In this document: positions 33,001-43,405 of the stretch, in pieces
How positions within the stretch are numbered: the first letter of the stretch is position 1
Layout of the letters: every line of letters starts with the position of its first letter
DNA from: Brachycybe producta
Taxonomy: Eukaryota; Arthropoda; Diplopoda; Playtdesmida; Andrognathidae
Direction: 5' to 3'
NCBI GenBank assembly: GCA_036925085.1
Contig: JAUPFP010000006.1
Location: 5,235,131-5,299,130, forward strand
DNA length: 64,000 nt
Program-made: the position numbers and the translations under genes
The notes under the pieces: generated by a model
Database searches by the model: none
The model's input: only the letters and a program-made list of their open reading frames with translations
Told to the model about the DNA's origin: nothing

Positions 33001-36000
33001 TAATCTACGGAGTCACCAAGTTCCGGCCGTACCTGTTCCAGAAGCCCTTTACAATTGTGACGGATCACCATGCATTATGCTACATGAAGACTGCAGCACG
33101 TCTGGAAGGAAGACTTGGTCGCTGGCAGCTGCTAATGCAGGAGTACGACTACAAAATCATCTACAAGGAGGGGAAACTTCACATCGAAGCCGATTGCCTC
33201 TCAAGATATCCAGCAGGAGTGCCTGTTAACTGGAAGGCCATCCCAGAAGCGGAAGACCTAGATGACAGTGTGATCTTTAATGTAACCTTACAATGGGATT
33301 GGAAGGTGGAGCAAAAATTGGACCCAGAGATTTTGAAGATTCGTGAGGAGTTGCGTAACCAACCAGAGTCACCTCTTCATAAGTTGTTTTGCGATTACGA
33401 CAACAAGTTGTTCGCTTGTGTGTTTCACGGAAGTTCCGTACCCACACTCGTGAATGTGGTGCCAAAACATCTCATCCCTGAAGTAATGAGATTATGCCAT
33501 GACGAGCCAGATGCTGGTCATGAGGGACAAACTAAGACCTGGAATAGAGCCAGGCAAAGATTTTATTGGAATAACATGAAGCACGACATATTCGAATATG
33601 TGCGCTCATGTGAAATTTGTCAATTGCACAAGTTGGGTACGGAGAAACCTGAAGGGTTCCTTCAAGAAATGCCCATTGGAAAGCCTTGTGATTGCTGGGG
33701 AATGGATTTCATTGGACCATTAGTACCGTCGGTTGGAGGAAACAAGCATATCTTGTTGGCAGTCGATTACGCCACTCGATATTGCGTTGCTAAAGCAGTG
33801 AAAAGCACAACCGCACTAATCGTAATGAACTTCCTAGCAAAAGACGTAAAGAAAATCTTCGGGATACCAGAGAAACTCATTTCGGATCGAGGGACGCCGT
33901 TTGTTGCGAAGAACACTCAAGAATTCTTGGAAATAAACAAGATAGAGCACGAAACCACAACTGCATACCATCCGCAAAGTAATGGTCTCGCCGAAAGGAC
34001 GAATAAAAGCATTATTCAGACTATGAAAAAGTATCTGACTCCTGCGAAGAACCAGACTGATTGGGCTACAAAACTGGATGAAGTTCTGGAATCGTACAAC
34101 TCATCTGTACATTCATCCACGAAGTTTACGCCGTACAGACTCATGTTTGGGAGGGAGCCCAGAACTAAAATAGACACCTTAGTTCCAGAACGACCAGTTA
34201 TCGTGGATAACGAGGCAGGAAACCTCGTGGACGTTCGACAACAGGCGGAAGAACGCCAAGAAGAAGAACTAAGAACAGCCAGGGCGAACCTGAAAGCAGC
34301 ACATGATCATCGAAAGAAGTACTACGACCAAAGGCATAAGAAGCCTTACGAGTACCAAATCGGACAGAAAGTACTTGTACGAGACATGCGGATCAGGCCT
34401 GGACAGAACAAGAAGTTCTTAACGAAATGGAGACAGGGATATACGATTGTGTCGAAAGTATCGGACACCGTATACCGATTGAGTTACGAGAATCGAGCTG
34501 GAAGATTAGTGGAGGACTCTGTAAACGTTGCAAACCTGAGACCACTATATGAGACTTACCAAAAGAACGGACCCAATGTTCCAACGACTGGAGACACCCT
34601 GGAGTCCATGGGTAACTCATCGCCAGAAGAATCCGAATCGGAACCTGTAAAAGAAAAAGAAATGACAGCGTTTGTCAAGAAGAAAAACTTACCTTCGCGT
34701 AAGAAGAGATGTTGTGGACACTGCAGATGCCAAAATGCTTGGATCGAATCTTCTGAGGATGAAGAAGAAATTGAGATAATTACGAAAGCAATCCGAAAGC
34801 ATTCCGACCGTAACGTCGAAATTAGAAGAAAAATGGCAGCAGACGATAACCAGCAGCAATTCTCATACTTACCTGGCGAAGATGCGATGAAATTCACCAG
34901 AGAATATGGTAATAAGACGAATTTTACCATGGAAACCATTGGATTTGTTGAAGAAATCAGCGAAATTCCTGCAGAAACGATGAAAATCGACGAAAAAGAT
35001 GTAAATTCGCCGATGGAATTTCAAATGGAGGTGAAAAACGCGGAAGTTATCGATGCAACAACAAAAATAAACGATAATATCGATGCTAGTGACGCCACAG
35101 AGGAAGATGGCATCTCAAATGAGGAAGTAAACAGGGAGCGGTCAATGACGCTACCCAGCATGAAAGGAACACGTGGGCGGAGGGATACATTAAGTGAAAT
35201 GTCTACTAGCCTCGCACCACTATGGATCCGGGTCCTATTGTTTATCTTCTTCACAACTGACAGTTGTGCCCATGTGCTATACACATGTACCGGCACTATT
35301 TTTTGGCATCTGTATGATATCAAGGCGGATTATACCGTTATCAGCCATATTTTGGAAAGTTATAATTGCATCGTGGACAAATTGGAAAAATTCTATTGTT
35401 TAATTTGGAAAATCCTCGAAAGTATTATTTTGTTTGTGCGAAATTTAAAAGAATTATCGACAAACATCGGAAGGATCGAGAAAAGATCTGCAAATGAATC
35501 GAAAGAGGTAAGAAGGAGCCGAAAAAAGCATGTGAATTTCGGGCTCCGAGATCCAAACACTTGTTCTTTGTCTTTTTCAAAAAGAAGTATGACTATGCAG
35601 TCGCCGTTGGAAAACCTCTACGAGGAAGTGGCCACTACCAAGCAGGGTTGGGGTCACGGTGTCCGTGGGCCCACCTTACAGGGTCGCGCCCACAAAAGAG
35701 GACGATACTTCGAGCAATGGACGGAGACCAGACCGAGCTCCATCGTTCCAATAGAGGGTGGTTCCAAGATGATATTTGAAACGGCAGCAGTCGGACTAGA
35801 GAAGGAGATAGCCGATGGGCTATGGGACTATGCAATTGTCCCAAACATCTCCAAGGCGGCCAAGAAACGTCAGGCCAGGAAGATTCTGCCAGGATTCATC
35901 GGGGCTGGACAGCCCAACTTTTATAAAATGATTAAACCCGGACAGTCTGCTCCCGGAGGTGCGGAACCACGAAATTGGGGCAAAGGCGACGAAAAAGACG

Positions 36001-37739
36001 ACACCAGTGAGTGGACCCCTGCGGATTGGGAGCGCCATAGTCGCCGGAATCGACCACCAGTCCCACACAGAAGTCTAAATGAGATTTGGGACAGTAAAGG
36101 GCGGTATGTGCCCAGAAGCCAAGCACTGAAAGATGCAGAGAAGGCATATCAGGAGTTGGTAGAGCCGGAAGCAGTCAAAACGAAGGACCGCCTCCATACT
36201 CTAAAAAGACCTGCTCCAGTAGAATGTCCTGCAGCCGCTCCTGTCATCGAACCAAGTCAGCGTAAGAAAAATAAGCTGAGCAAGCGACACCGGGAGGCAA
36301 AGAAGCGTCGAGAGGCAGGGCTCGCGGAGTCCTGCGATGCCCACCTCCCTCCAAAAAGAGTCGTCGAGAATCTGACGCAGGGACCCGTCATCACCATTCG
36401 AAATACCAATGACGAGGACAACGATGTCCTGTATATCGACACCGATGATGAAGAGCTCCCAGGGGCCAGGCCTGAAGAAGAGGCCAGAGGAGTTGAAACC
36501 GCTGTTCCTCCTCCTCCCAAGATATATGCTAAACTCGCGACTGCAGAACATAAAGAAATTACCGTCATGGAGGATCCAAGAGACAACTACCATGCGCAAC
36601 TGAGGTTATTGGTCGACATCGCGGTCGAGTACCACCTCCGAGGGTTGGCATTGGTGGATCAGGTCTACGAAACCTTTGATGGGGAGCGTATCGTATTATA
36701 CGACGGCCGCATTATAGATTGTAAGGGGACCGCCCTTCCAATCGAAATTGGCAACTCGGGCCCCACAGAAGACCTGTTGGTCCGCGGAGTTCGGCGCTGG
36801 AGGCAGCCAAGGCCTCTCGTCGAGCGAAACCGGCCCAGCAGGGGCCTGCGAACCCAATTGAGATCGGAAGTAAAAAGTTTCTTTCATCAAGCACCGAAGA
36901 ACACCGTCGTATTGAGAGATGTCCGCCCTCGTGAGTCGGGGCTATACCGAGATGACATCACGATGATGGAGCCAAAGACTACCGTCAGGAGCGATAAGGA
37001 AGCTCCTGGGAGTCCTAGGGCTTCCATAACGTCTCCTGTGACCATCAAAGTTGGATCAGAAACAAAAATGAAGACGACCGACGAGCCCAAGATAGAACCA
37101 AGTCAAGCGACAGGGGCCATACCGAAGAGACCAGTAAAGGAGCGCCTGGGGTCTGTAGTAAAGACTCCAACGGACTCCATGGAGACTTCAGGCCCCCGGA
37201 ACATCGCGCATCCACACCGGAGTACCAGAGGAGATGAGACCACGCTGAACAATCTCTGTGTACACTGGCAGCGAAAAAGGACGCCGAGACATCAGCTTTA
37301 CTTGGGGCTCTTCGAATGGGATGAGACACCGCCAAGAAACCGTATCCCGAAAGGTCCGAAGACCTTTCTCATCGGACTGGTTGTCTGCAGCCGGCCCACC
37401 ATCCTCGTCATCGCCGTAGAGCACCGAGACATCATGGTCTTTCATTACGAAGGAGACATCAGAATCCGGGAGGTCGAAAACGGAATCATGAAGTGGACAC
37501 GCACTTTTCTGCAGTGGAGTCAGCAGGCCAGCATTCACCTGACAGGACGTCCCGTACGCTGCCCGCATTTTCATGATGATCGACCCCACCTATTATTTGA
37601 CGCTGCCACTAGCTATGCGGAAGGTCGCAGGAGCTACCGACAGTGCAGAGGGTCATCGGACGCTGCCATCATCTTGGAAGGAGCCCTCCGAAGAAGTCCC
37701 GAGAGTCCTGCCAACGGATGGGCTGAAGCGGACTATTAG
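30027..37739 (+). CDS. Pol polyprotein with long C-terminal extension
   Basis: Expressed by -1 frameshift, so there is no true start codon. Residue numbers here count from 30042. About 1-300 is a variable linker with two 35-residue tandem units (30189-30398). The aspartic protease has Asp329-Ser-Gly. RT spans about 640-830, with YLDD at 791-794 and FCVDYRKLN upstream. RNase H has Asp940, Glu983 and Asp1008. Integrase has zinc-binding His1153, His1160, Cys1190, Cys1193 and catalytic Asp1222, Asp1282, Glu1318 (DDX35E). A GPY/F-like segment (KWRQGYTIVSKV) lies near 1461-1480. Typical Gypsy Pol ends soon after. Here about 1,050 more residues follow, with a CCxxCxC cluster (1557-1563), hydrophobic segments near 1727-1745 and 1784-1806, and long basic, Pro-rich stretches. 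No chromodomain is recognised. All catalytic residues inspected are intact. Confidence 0.93.
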   Translation, partial: FKLERVAVKRGLPPFKNGKPSGKRQNRNETAIANSQNIVDKALLGGNRGVSEATNVTKTRRNAGAPKRPCDLDTQGLPEQSSELLVGISNVTTTRPKAGAPKRPCDLDTQGLPEQSSELLVGITNGKRQRNSRKYKKLRKDTGRRGEIIEEIFPEPIIWSPTKAMVVYANSLEEAKRIVEAMETGVNQDRIEGETQQNSAVPVGIEGRTQQNSAACIPGISNVAQEIPQDVTSNVIASGKAETDAKKSKKAIVNAAIGRGDDTSRIPANSEVIESVEVGDLLRSRACCRKSVEITVDSLLTSCELIEVGDTTPDESVAKITIQVDGTPVRFLADSGTGFTILSGTMAKEYGLRYGPIRNAPALGAVGGVPIKVLGQLWPTFELNGKQVTARMLIIDGKREALLGRDLGAAFDLIISMKTSKIYFANEMFYEGTRELLKKGSARSSLPWNFFKELKEEGCAQNSHLDNSYAIKAREESCVKAQGRITLNPGQALNLKVAAGRIIEENEVLMIETNDSLFNRKGIVVASSVLQGNGTSQLEVQLLNTTLESVGIGDRETIGHFELLEELEEEQACKVSEEENFRDIGEAPVDFEKEIQLGPELTDDQREELTILLKEFQPIFAFSSKDLGATNLTKHKIETGDNLPVRDTLRRCGPGERIVIDETLEEMKKSGVVRPSKSPYASPIVLVKKKDGSYRFCVDYRKLNAITKADTYPLPRIDDALDSMRGACYFATLDMKSGYWQFEMEESDIEKTAFTSHRGLFEFVRMPFGLRNAPATMQRALDILLAGHKWETCLVYLDDIVVFGRTFEEFLERLRTILDLLRTANLKLHPMKCFFGFQEVKYLGHLISPDGIRPDPDKVVAIKNFPVPDNVTAIRSFLGLAGYYRKHVPGFANIAKPMSDLTGKDIPFEWSVDCENAFRTLKNMLSKSPLVAVYDPKAAIFMHTDACGYGIGAMLYQKSEDKRRKEIIGSVSRVLRNAEKNYSTTDKECLAVIYGVTKFRPYLFQKPFTIVTDHHALCYMKTAARLEGRLGRWQLLMQEYDYKIIYKEGKLHIEADCLSRYPAGVPVNWKAIPEAEDLDDSVIFNVTLQWDWKVEQKLDPEILKIREELRNQPESPLHKLFCDYDNKLFACVFHGSSVPTLVNVVPKHLIPEVMRLCHDEPDAGHEGQTKTWNRARQRFYWNNMKHDIFEYVRSCEICQLHKLGTEKPEGFLQEMPIGKPCDCWGMDFIGPLVPSVGGNKHILLAVDYATRYCVAKAVKSTTALIVMNFLAKDVKKIFGIPEKLISDRGTPFVAKNTQEFLEINKIEHETTTAYHPQSNGLAERTNKSIIQTMKKYLTPAKNQTDWATKLDEVLESYNSSVHSSTKFTPYRLMFGREPRTKIDTLVPERPVIVDNEAGNLVDVRQQAEERQEEELRTARANLKAAHDHRKKYYDQRHKKPYEYQIGQKVLVRDMRIRPGQNKKFLTKWRQGYTIVSKVSDTVYRLSYENRAGRLVEDSVNVANLRPLYETYQKNGPNVPTTGDTLESMGNSSPEESESEPVKEKEMTAFVKKKNLPSRKKRCCGHCRCQNAWIESSEDEEEIEIITKAIRKHSDRNVEIRRKMAADDNQQQFSYLPGEDAMKFTREYGNKTNFTMETIGFVEEISEIPAETMKIDEKDVNSPMEFQMEVKNAEVIDATTKINDNIDASDATEEDGISNEEVNRERSMTLPSMKGTRGRRDTLSEMSTSLAPLWIRVLLFIFFTTDSCAHVLYTCTGTIFWHLYDIKADYTVISHILESYNCIVDKLEKFYCLIWKILESIILFVRNLKELSTNIGRIEKRSANESKEVRRSRKKHVNFGLRDPNTCSLSFSKRSMTMQSPLENLYEEVATTKQGWGHGVRGPTLQGRAHKRGRYFEQWTETRPSSIVPIEGGSKMIFETAAVGLEKEIADGLWDYAIVPNISKAAKKRQARKILPGFIGAGQPNFYKMIKPGQSAPGGAEPRNWGKGDEKDDTSEWTPADWERHSRRNRPPVPHRSLNEIWDSKGRYVPRSQALKDAEKAYQELVEPEAVKTKDRLHTLKRPAPVECPAAAPVIEPSQRKKNKLSKRHREAKKRREAGLAESCDAHLPPKRVVENLTQGPVITIRNTNDEDNDVLYIDTDDEELPGARPEEEARGVETAVPPPPKIYAKLATAEHKEITVMEDPRDNYHAQLRLLVDIAVEYHLRGLALVDQVYETFDGERIVLYDGRIIDCKGTALPIEIGNSGPTEDLLVRGVRRWRQPRPLVERNRPSRGLRTQLRSEVKSFFHQAPKNTVVLRDVRPRESGLYRDDITMMEPKTTVRSDKEAPGSPRASITSPVTIKVGSETKMKTTDEPKIEPSQATGAIPKRPVKERLGSVVKTPTDSMETSGPRNIAHPHRSTRGDETTLNNLCVHWQRKRTPRHQLYLGLFEWDETPPRNRIPKGPKTFLIGLVVCSRPTILVIAVEHRDIMVFHYEGDIRIREVENGIMKWTRTFLQWSQQASIHLTGRPVRCPHFHDDRPHLLFDAATSYAEGRRSYRQCRGSSDAAIILEGALRRSPESPANGWAEADY
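30189..30398 (+). repeat. Tandem 105-bp duplication in the Pol linker
   Basis: Two 105-bp units (30189-30293, 30294-30398) encode nearly the same 35 residues, around GAPKRPCDLDTQGLPEQSS. A shorter 42-bp near-repeat lies at 30595-30678. All keep the reading frame. Confidence 0.9.
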
Positions 37740-38184
37740 GTTACGGAAAGTGAACTGATTCTTCACAAGTATCGCCTGTATACTTGTTCGTTCGTTTGTT
37801 TTATTTTTAAGTATTATGTTTATACTTTTTGTATTTTGTATTTTTAAATGCACGTTCGCATTTATTTTTATTAGACCGTTGTCTATTTTCCGTAGTTTTA
37901 AGGCAGTTGCCTGCGTTTTTCTAGAAGTTTTTATATTAGGGGATTGTCCCTTTTGTAATTTGATAGGCTTTCGCCTATTTGTCAGTTTTTAGAATTGTTT
38001 CTAATTCCAAGCGGGAATTTTTAAAATAGCGAGATGCTATTAGTATCACGAGCTGTGATTTTTAAATTTTATCATCCAACGGGATGATAATTTTTATCGT
38101 ATATAGATTTTCATACCAACGGGTATTTTTTTAATAGTTAACTTTTTGAGAGTACAGGGACGTACTCTTAAACTAGTTGGGGGG
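37740..38184 (+). promoter_or_regulatory. Structured 3' untranslated region: array of short hairpins
   Basis: Between the pol stop and the 3' LTR lie about a dozen small inverted repeats with T-rich spacers. Examples: 37765-37787 (8-bp stem), 37846-37863 (6), 37872-37885 (5, loop CGTT), 37901-37912, 37938-37952, 37963-37978 (6, loop TTTC), 38003-38019 (6), 38025-38041 (6), 38045-38059 (5), 38069-38090 (9, loop AACG), 38113-38126 (5, loop AACG) and 38049-adjacent units, ending with 38149-38168 (7). The stems differ in sequence, so it is not a tandem repeat. A role in packaging, export or stability of the RNA is a guess. Confidence 0.8.
38179..38184 (+). promoter_or_regulatory. Short polypurine tract
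   Basis: GGGGGG directly abuts the 3' LTR, where plus-strand priming would occur. It is shorter than most tracts, and the preceding bases are TT. Confidence 0.55.
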
Positions 38185-39034
38185 TGTAACGAATTCACCG
38201 TTTAGAATTCGTCCGTTTTTGTAGACACCCTGTAATCAAGTTGTATCGATGAAAGGTTCTCACCTCATGCTTGGGGGTGGCCGGGAGGTCATTACGACGA
38301 TGACTCCCTGCCCTCCAAAGATGAGAAGAATAGCCCAAAAGTACTACATCGATGGTTAATAGGATAGATCCTAGAAGAACCATCGATGCAGAACTTTTGG
38401 ACGTGAGAATCTTTACAAATTGTTAATAGGAGGATGATCGTACATCCTTCTGTATTGTTATAATTTATACATCTTATAGATGTTTTCGTTTTCTTGTCAA
38501 GTGATAGTTCACTTCTAGGTCCGAGTGTGTCCAAGAGACTTGGACACACCTGGAGCCTTTGTTATCATAATCAGATGTTTGTATTGTATTTTGAGTATAA
38601 ATACAAGAGGTTGTAGATTGAGAGGACAGATCGGATAGATCAGGCAGATCGGACAGACCGTCTTTATGCTTAAGACCGATGCGATATCTCTCAATCTACA
38701 GGACTCTCTGTTTATTGAATAAAAGAGCATTTTCATCATACGAATTCAATGTGTGGACTCAGTCATTTTATGGGAGTGGGACTTAGGATTATAGCCGCCA
38801 CGTAGCCGATGTTTCCACCGGACAACGAAGTCTCCAGCAGCCGAGTGTAAGACGACATCTCTACAATATTCTCTACCACAGGTTTCCTGAGGTACCGACC
38901 CTTGTGTCCCTGGTGGTTAAGTGTGCAACACAGGAGCCAATAGACCGAAAGACTTAATCATCAACATCCATTCGACACTTCTAGATGGCTAGTAGAGATC
39001 TCTCTACTAACCCTACGGAAACGGGGATGTTACA
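38185..39034 (+). repeat. 3' LTR, 850 bp
   Basis: Same as the 5' LTR apart from T at 38884. It carries its own TATA (38596-38603), poly(A) signal (38718-38723) and gag start codon (38985). A transcript started here could translate the first 16 Gag codons into flanking DNA. Confidence 0.97.
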
Positions 39035-39238
39035 ATCCTCTTCTCACACCGACAATGTTTTGTTTCGTTTTTGTGATTTATCGCCATTCTTACTCTTAAT
39101 TTAAACCGATGAACAACACGTGCCTGTTTTGTTACATTTAAAAAGAAAATCAACCGCTTTTTGATTTAAAGCTCAAATTTGCAAACACAAAAACGAGGCG
39201 CCCTCCAAAAATCCTAGCCTGGGAGCCCGCTTCAGGGT
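39035..39238 (+). repeat. Family U repeat, right part
   Basis: Starts with ATCC, the right target duplication. TTTGTGATTTATCGCCATTC, AAAAAGAAAATCAA and CTCAAATTTGCAAACA match the minus strand of 52499-52738. The GC-richer end GCGCCCTCC, then ATCCTAGCCTG, is also shared. Confidence 0.75.
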
Positions 39239-41285
39239 TTGTGGGGTCCATGATTTAGACCAAAACCTGTATGGTTGTTTCTATCACTCAGTGTTTAGAA
39301 CTTTCCATAGGTTTCAATTATGGTCTTCATACATACCACTCTAGCACCAATCAGTGGCTACTGCTAAGTGGTGCCACCATGTGGTTTGTGTGAAGGAAGC
39401 CGCATCAAACACTTTGTAATGCCCTATATAACTTATAACAAATGCATTCATGAATAAGATGCAGGTTGAATTATTGCAGTGCTCTTGATGTATTTTTCAT
39501 CATCATGTGACAACAGTCTTCACAGCGCAGCATTTCTAAAATAGGGACAAGTGACTCTTGAGCATAGGAAAATGCTTGTACGTGTCCAACAGAGTACATT
39601 CAGGAAGTATTTACACTATAATAGAATGGCTTTACTATGGATTAGAACACAAAGCAACTTCAGTCCCCATACAAATGATGCACTTCAAAGTATAGATATG
39701 AATTATTATTATCAATGTAATAAATATAAAAGCCCCCCAATCTGGTTTTCTTTTTCCAGAACACTCTCCTAAAAACAACTTTCTTAATAACATTCTTCAT
39801 AATAACGAACAACAATGGTGGAAGTAGGGTGGGCAATCTTAACCCTAGAACCACCACGTTTTTTTGGGTGCACATTTTACCATTGGGGTCTATATGTTTG
39901 TACCCCATATATAAAGTATTAAAAATGAATAAATTTTATTTTGAAATTTTTTTTAATAATCAGTTATAATAATGACATGGAATATTTATGAAATTATGAA
40001 AAGGTTTCACTTAAAATTACTAAACTGGTTAGGCAAAAAGAATTATACCTTTTACATTCAAAGAAGCTGGTTAGAGGCTATAGTTCTTCTACTGCCCGTG
40101 GCTTATAATGCGCTAGCTCGCACAGCAGACCAATACTAGGAACAATTGCCTAAACTGCTCTGTAAATGTTGCTTTGTTGCTAGAAGCCGACATTCGCATC
40201 AACTACTACTATTAAACATTGCATGAAATGTATTCGTTTTTAAATGAAGCCATTGTCAATCATGAAATATTTTGATAACAATCCTATTATACTATCTTAT
40301 CTTATTAGAAAATGAAAGTCCTAACAAGATCATGCGGTAAGCATGCTCGCCTTTAGTCATTCATTCATTTGAAAAAATGTAAGCAACTAATAAGACCTAT
40401 ATCGATTTAATCTGACTTGAATGTCTGTCTATCTGTCTATGAAAGTTATATTCATCTTTTTTTGTGTGTTTGTGTGGAGAAGAGTATAAGAACAGTGTTT
40501 ATCTGAAAGATATGTCGGAAAGCATGTTTGGTATATCTATATATGAATGGGGAGGGTGTGGTTGAGGGATGGGAACACACTTTCACTTAGCCTGATGATG
40601 ATGATGTTGATATAGGAGGAGGAGGAGATGAGGGTAAGAAGGGGGAGGTAAAAAGGAGGGTTTGATTTAGTGGTTAACTATGTTATTTGGTCTTCTTATT
40701 CGTTACTGCCAATATTATAGGGCTTCATGTAACATCATTCTAATACTGCATTGCACTTGGGATAAGCTGTCATCCACACAACCAAAGAAAATTACGATTG
40801 TTGCCCATTACACAATACAAACTTATGGATTCGCCTTGGGTATTTTATATTTGGGGGGAGGGGGGTAGGGCTCTTATATATATGTACTACAACAATATTT
40901 TTTTCTTATAATGTCAAAGCGAAAAAGCCATATTTTTTGTTTTCTTATAGAAAATTGTTTATTATTAGTTTTTTTGTTGTTGTTTTCGACTTGCTTTTGT
41001 TATTATTTTCTTTTATATATACCTTAATATACAAGCTAAGAAAGACAAGAATTTCTTTTTTCTTGATTTACGCCAAGTTTTGTTTGTTGCAGTTTTTCCC
41101 TAGAGTATTGATGAAGGCACTGTAGGGTGTACCATTCAGGTTTTCTTTTGTTTGCAATATAATGGTCTGATCGCATTGTCATGGGAAATAAGTATTGAAT
41201 ATTAAAGGAGTTGGAATTGTTGTTAATGTATTAGTGATGGATCTTTTTTTTTACCACTTTTTCAATTTGTAATCTTACAAGTTTG
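39239..41285. other. AT-rich stretch without a gene
   Basis: No gene seen. A (GGA)n-rich patch near 40610-40660 and a G-rich run near 40850. Confidence 0.45.
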
Positions 41286-41595
41286 CAGTGGCGTAGCTAG
41301 GTATTTTTTACTGTCTTAAAAGCAGTGACGGTTTCTGGGTTGAACGTGGCCGATCTTGGGCAATTGTCTTCCATTGAGACTCCGAGACTCGTGTTAAAGT
41401 TGACTGTAAAAAGTTTTGAGACCCTCCGGGAGTAAACTCCTGGAGTATTCATGACTTGGTTGCGCCCCTCTCCCTCCTGCAGCCCCCTGCTGCTTAAAAC
41501 ATTGCGCCCCCTTTGCACCCCCCAAAATACGTCCTGAAAACCTCCTGCGCCCGTCTGCGGCCGTGGGGTGGGGCTGCGGGTCCCCAGCTATGACA
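41286..41595. mobile_element. CAGTGGCGTAGCTAGG-type MITE, eroded
   Basis: The left end CAGTGGCGTAGCTAGG is a common animal transposon terminus. The right side, GGGTCCCCAGCTATGACATT, is an eroded inverse. The interior is GC-rich with CGCCCC/GCGCCC words, unlike its surroundings. No clear duplication. Confidence 0.55.
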
Positions 41596-43397
41596 TTATC
41601 CTGGACATACTTTAATATTCAAGATTTTCAATTTCAATTTACTGTAACTCAGTACACCTAAAAGCTATGTGGCAGGGTGATTGCTCCCGATCATAAATGA
41701 TTGTCATTCAGGTAAGGCAAAACATCACCGTTAATTTGTCTTCATGTTGGTTACAACAATCTCAGCTTAACAACAAGAAAATTAAACAAAACACATGTTT
41801 TTGTGATATTCGCTTCCGTAAAAAAACAAGTTCTAAAAAGTAAAACAAACAGTTATCAGATCTTGTCTTGTTGGTGTAGTGGTTAGTGTCTCAGGCTCAG
41901 GCCTATTGGTATTGTTGGTCATGAGTTCTCAATCCCCGTGCAGTGTGAATTATTTTCAAATATTTCAGAAGGTGGCAGTGGACAAACAAATTACGAAGTT
42001 AAATAAAAGAGAGTAAAAATAGGAATCTCTCTTATTCTCCAAAATGCAGACATACAGTATAATTATGGCGCGGATGTTTGGGGTGGCAGAACATCTACCA
42101 AATGTGTTCACTCACATCCTGGACACTGTCCATCACTTTTATTTTAAGGATAAAGACGGCTACAAGGGGATTTAAGATGCTTCATATCATCTTGTGCGCC
42201 TGTGTCCATTCTGGCTCATAGCTGTAGTGCACTTTGGAGGAATCAACAAGCATCTGCTGGGGGGTGGCTCATAGCAGTATATTGCAAGTGGTAATGTGCA
42301 TTGTTGCTCTAAACTTTACAACAGTTTTTCGTGTAGTGTGACCCAAGCTTTAGTTATCGTGCATATAATCCAGGTGTTGTCAACTACTACCACCAAGGTT
42401 TGGTTTTAATTTAAAAATCGATCGACCTTTTTTTCCTTTCTCACCATCCATTTTTATAAAAAAACTCTTCTTTTTTTTGTGTTCCTCTTAGAATTTGCAG
42501 TGTGCTCTAAGGCTCTTCTTATTATTGCCTTTAGTACAGATGGATCTATTTCTCAAGACTTTTTTTCTGTTGCTTCTCCCTATCTCTTTCTCTTTAGCGT
42601 CGTTATACGGATGTGAATTAAGTGCAAGGCACCAAAGGCACAGCTTTTTTATCTTCTTGAAAATGGATTGTCTGAAATTTATTGAATTTTCCTCTTTTTT
42701 TTTTTTGCTAAAAAGACTAGATCTTTTGAAATGAAGTTTAGTCTAGAGAAGAAGAAGAAGAAGAAGAGCACATTTTTTATGCCTGATATATGAGTTTGAG
42801 TTGAATTTGATTGATTAAGAAGAGCAATGTAATATATGAGCTTACCATTAGGAGAGAACTAACTCACCTTTCCCCCTCCCCACTCCCCTTTTTTCTGTTT
42901 TTATTATTATTGAAGCTTAACCTCTTCTCTCTCTCACTCCCTCACTCTGATTATTTTTTATCTCCTTGCTCAAACCTATATAACTGTATGTAATTATCAA
43001 AAGTGGAAAATCTGTCATTCTGCAAATTTACTAGTCAATTTGGTACATCACCAAATTTGGTAACAAATCTGTACATTGACTAGGTTTAAGACAGTTTAAA
43101 AAATGCGTAAATTCCTCAAATCAATCTTCAAAATGTTACAAAGACTGGTTTTTTATTATAAGTGAAATTGTCTCTAAAACTAACTGTTCTCTCTTAACAA
43201 CTACCTTAACTTTCAAATGTGTATAAAAGTCATAAACTTATGACTTTTATATTGTGCCGACTGCGTGTGTGATTCGGTGTCCAAGCATTCCATAAATGCT
43301 TTTGGTATTAAAATTGTAACTAACCTCCCCCCCCCCCAATACACACACGCTCATAAGCTGTTGAACACTTAAGTTTTACAAAACTCTAAGCACTTAC
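41596..43397. other. AT-rich stretch with a tRNA-like relic
   Basis: No gene seen. At 41876-41942, GTTGGTGTAGTGGTTAGTG resembles a tRNA D-arm A box and GAGTTCTCAATCCCCG a degraded B box. It is probably a SINE or tRNA pseudogene, with no full cloverleaf. Confidence 0.4.
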
Positions 43398-43405
43398 GGT
43401 CTAAC

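Larger units (their letters stand above)
27542..39034 (+). mobile_element. Complete Ty3/Gypsy LTR retrotransposon, 11.5 kb
   Basis: Two 850-bp LTRs (offset 10,643) enclose gag and pol, with ATCC duplicated on both sides (27538-27541, 39035-39038). The domain order protease-RT-RNase H-integrase with a CCHC Gag is that of Ty3/Gypsy elements (Metaviridae), not Copia. Both frames are free of stops and the LTRs differ at one site by eye, so insertion was recent and the copy may be autonomous. The total length is about double many Gypsy elements because of long LTRs, a long Pol extension and a structured 3' region. Base use is less AT-rich than the surroundings. Confidence 0.97.

Noticed and set aside
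35214..35520. Envelope gene inside the Pol extension
   Set aside because: Hydrophobic segments and a basic run are present, but their order and spacing do not form a clear signal peptide, surface and transmembrane layout, and no splice signals were established.
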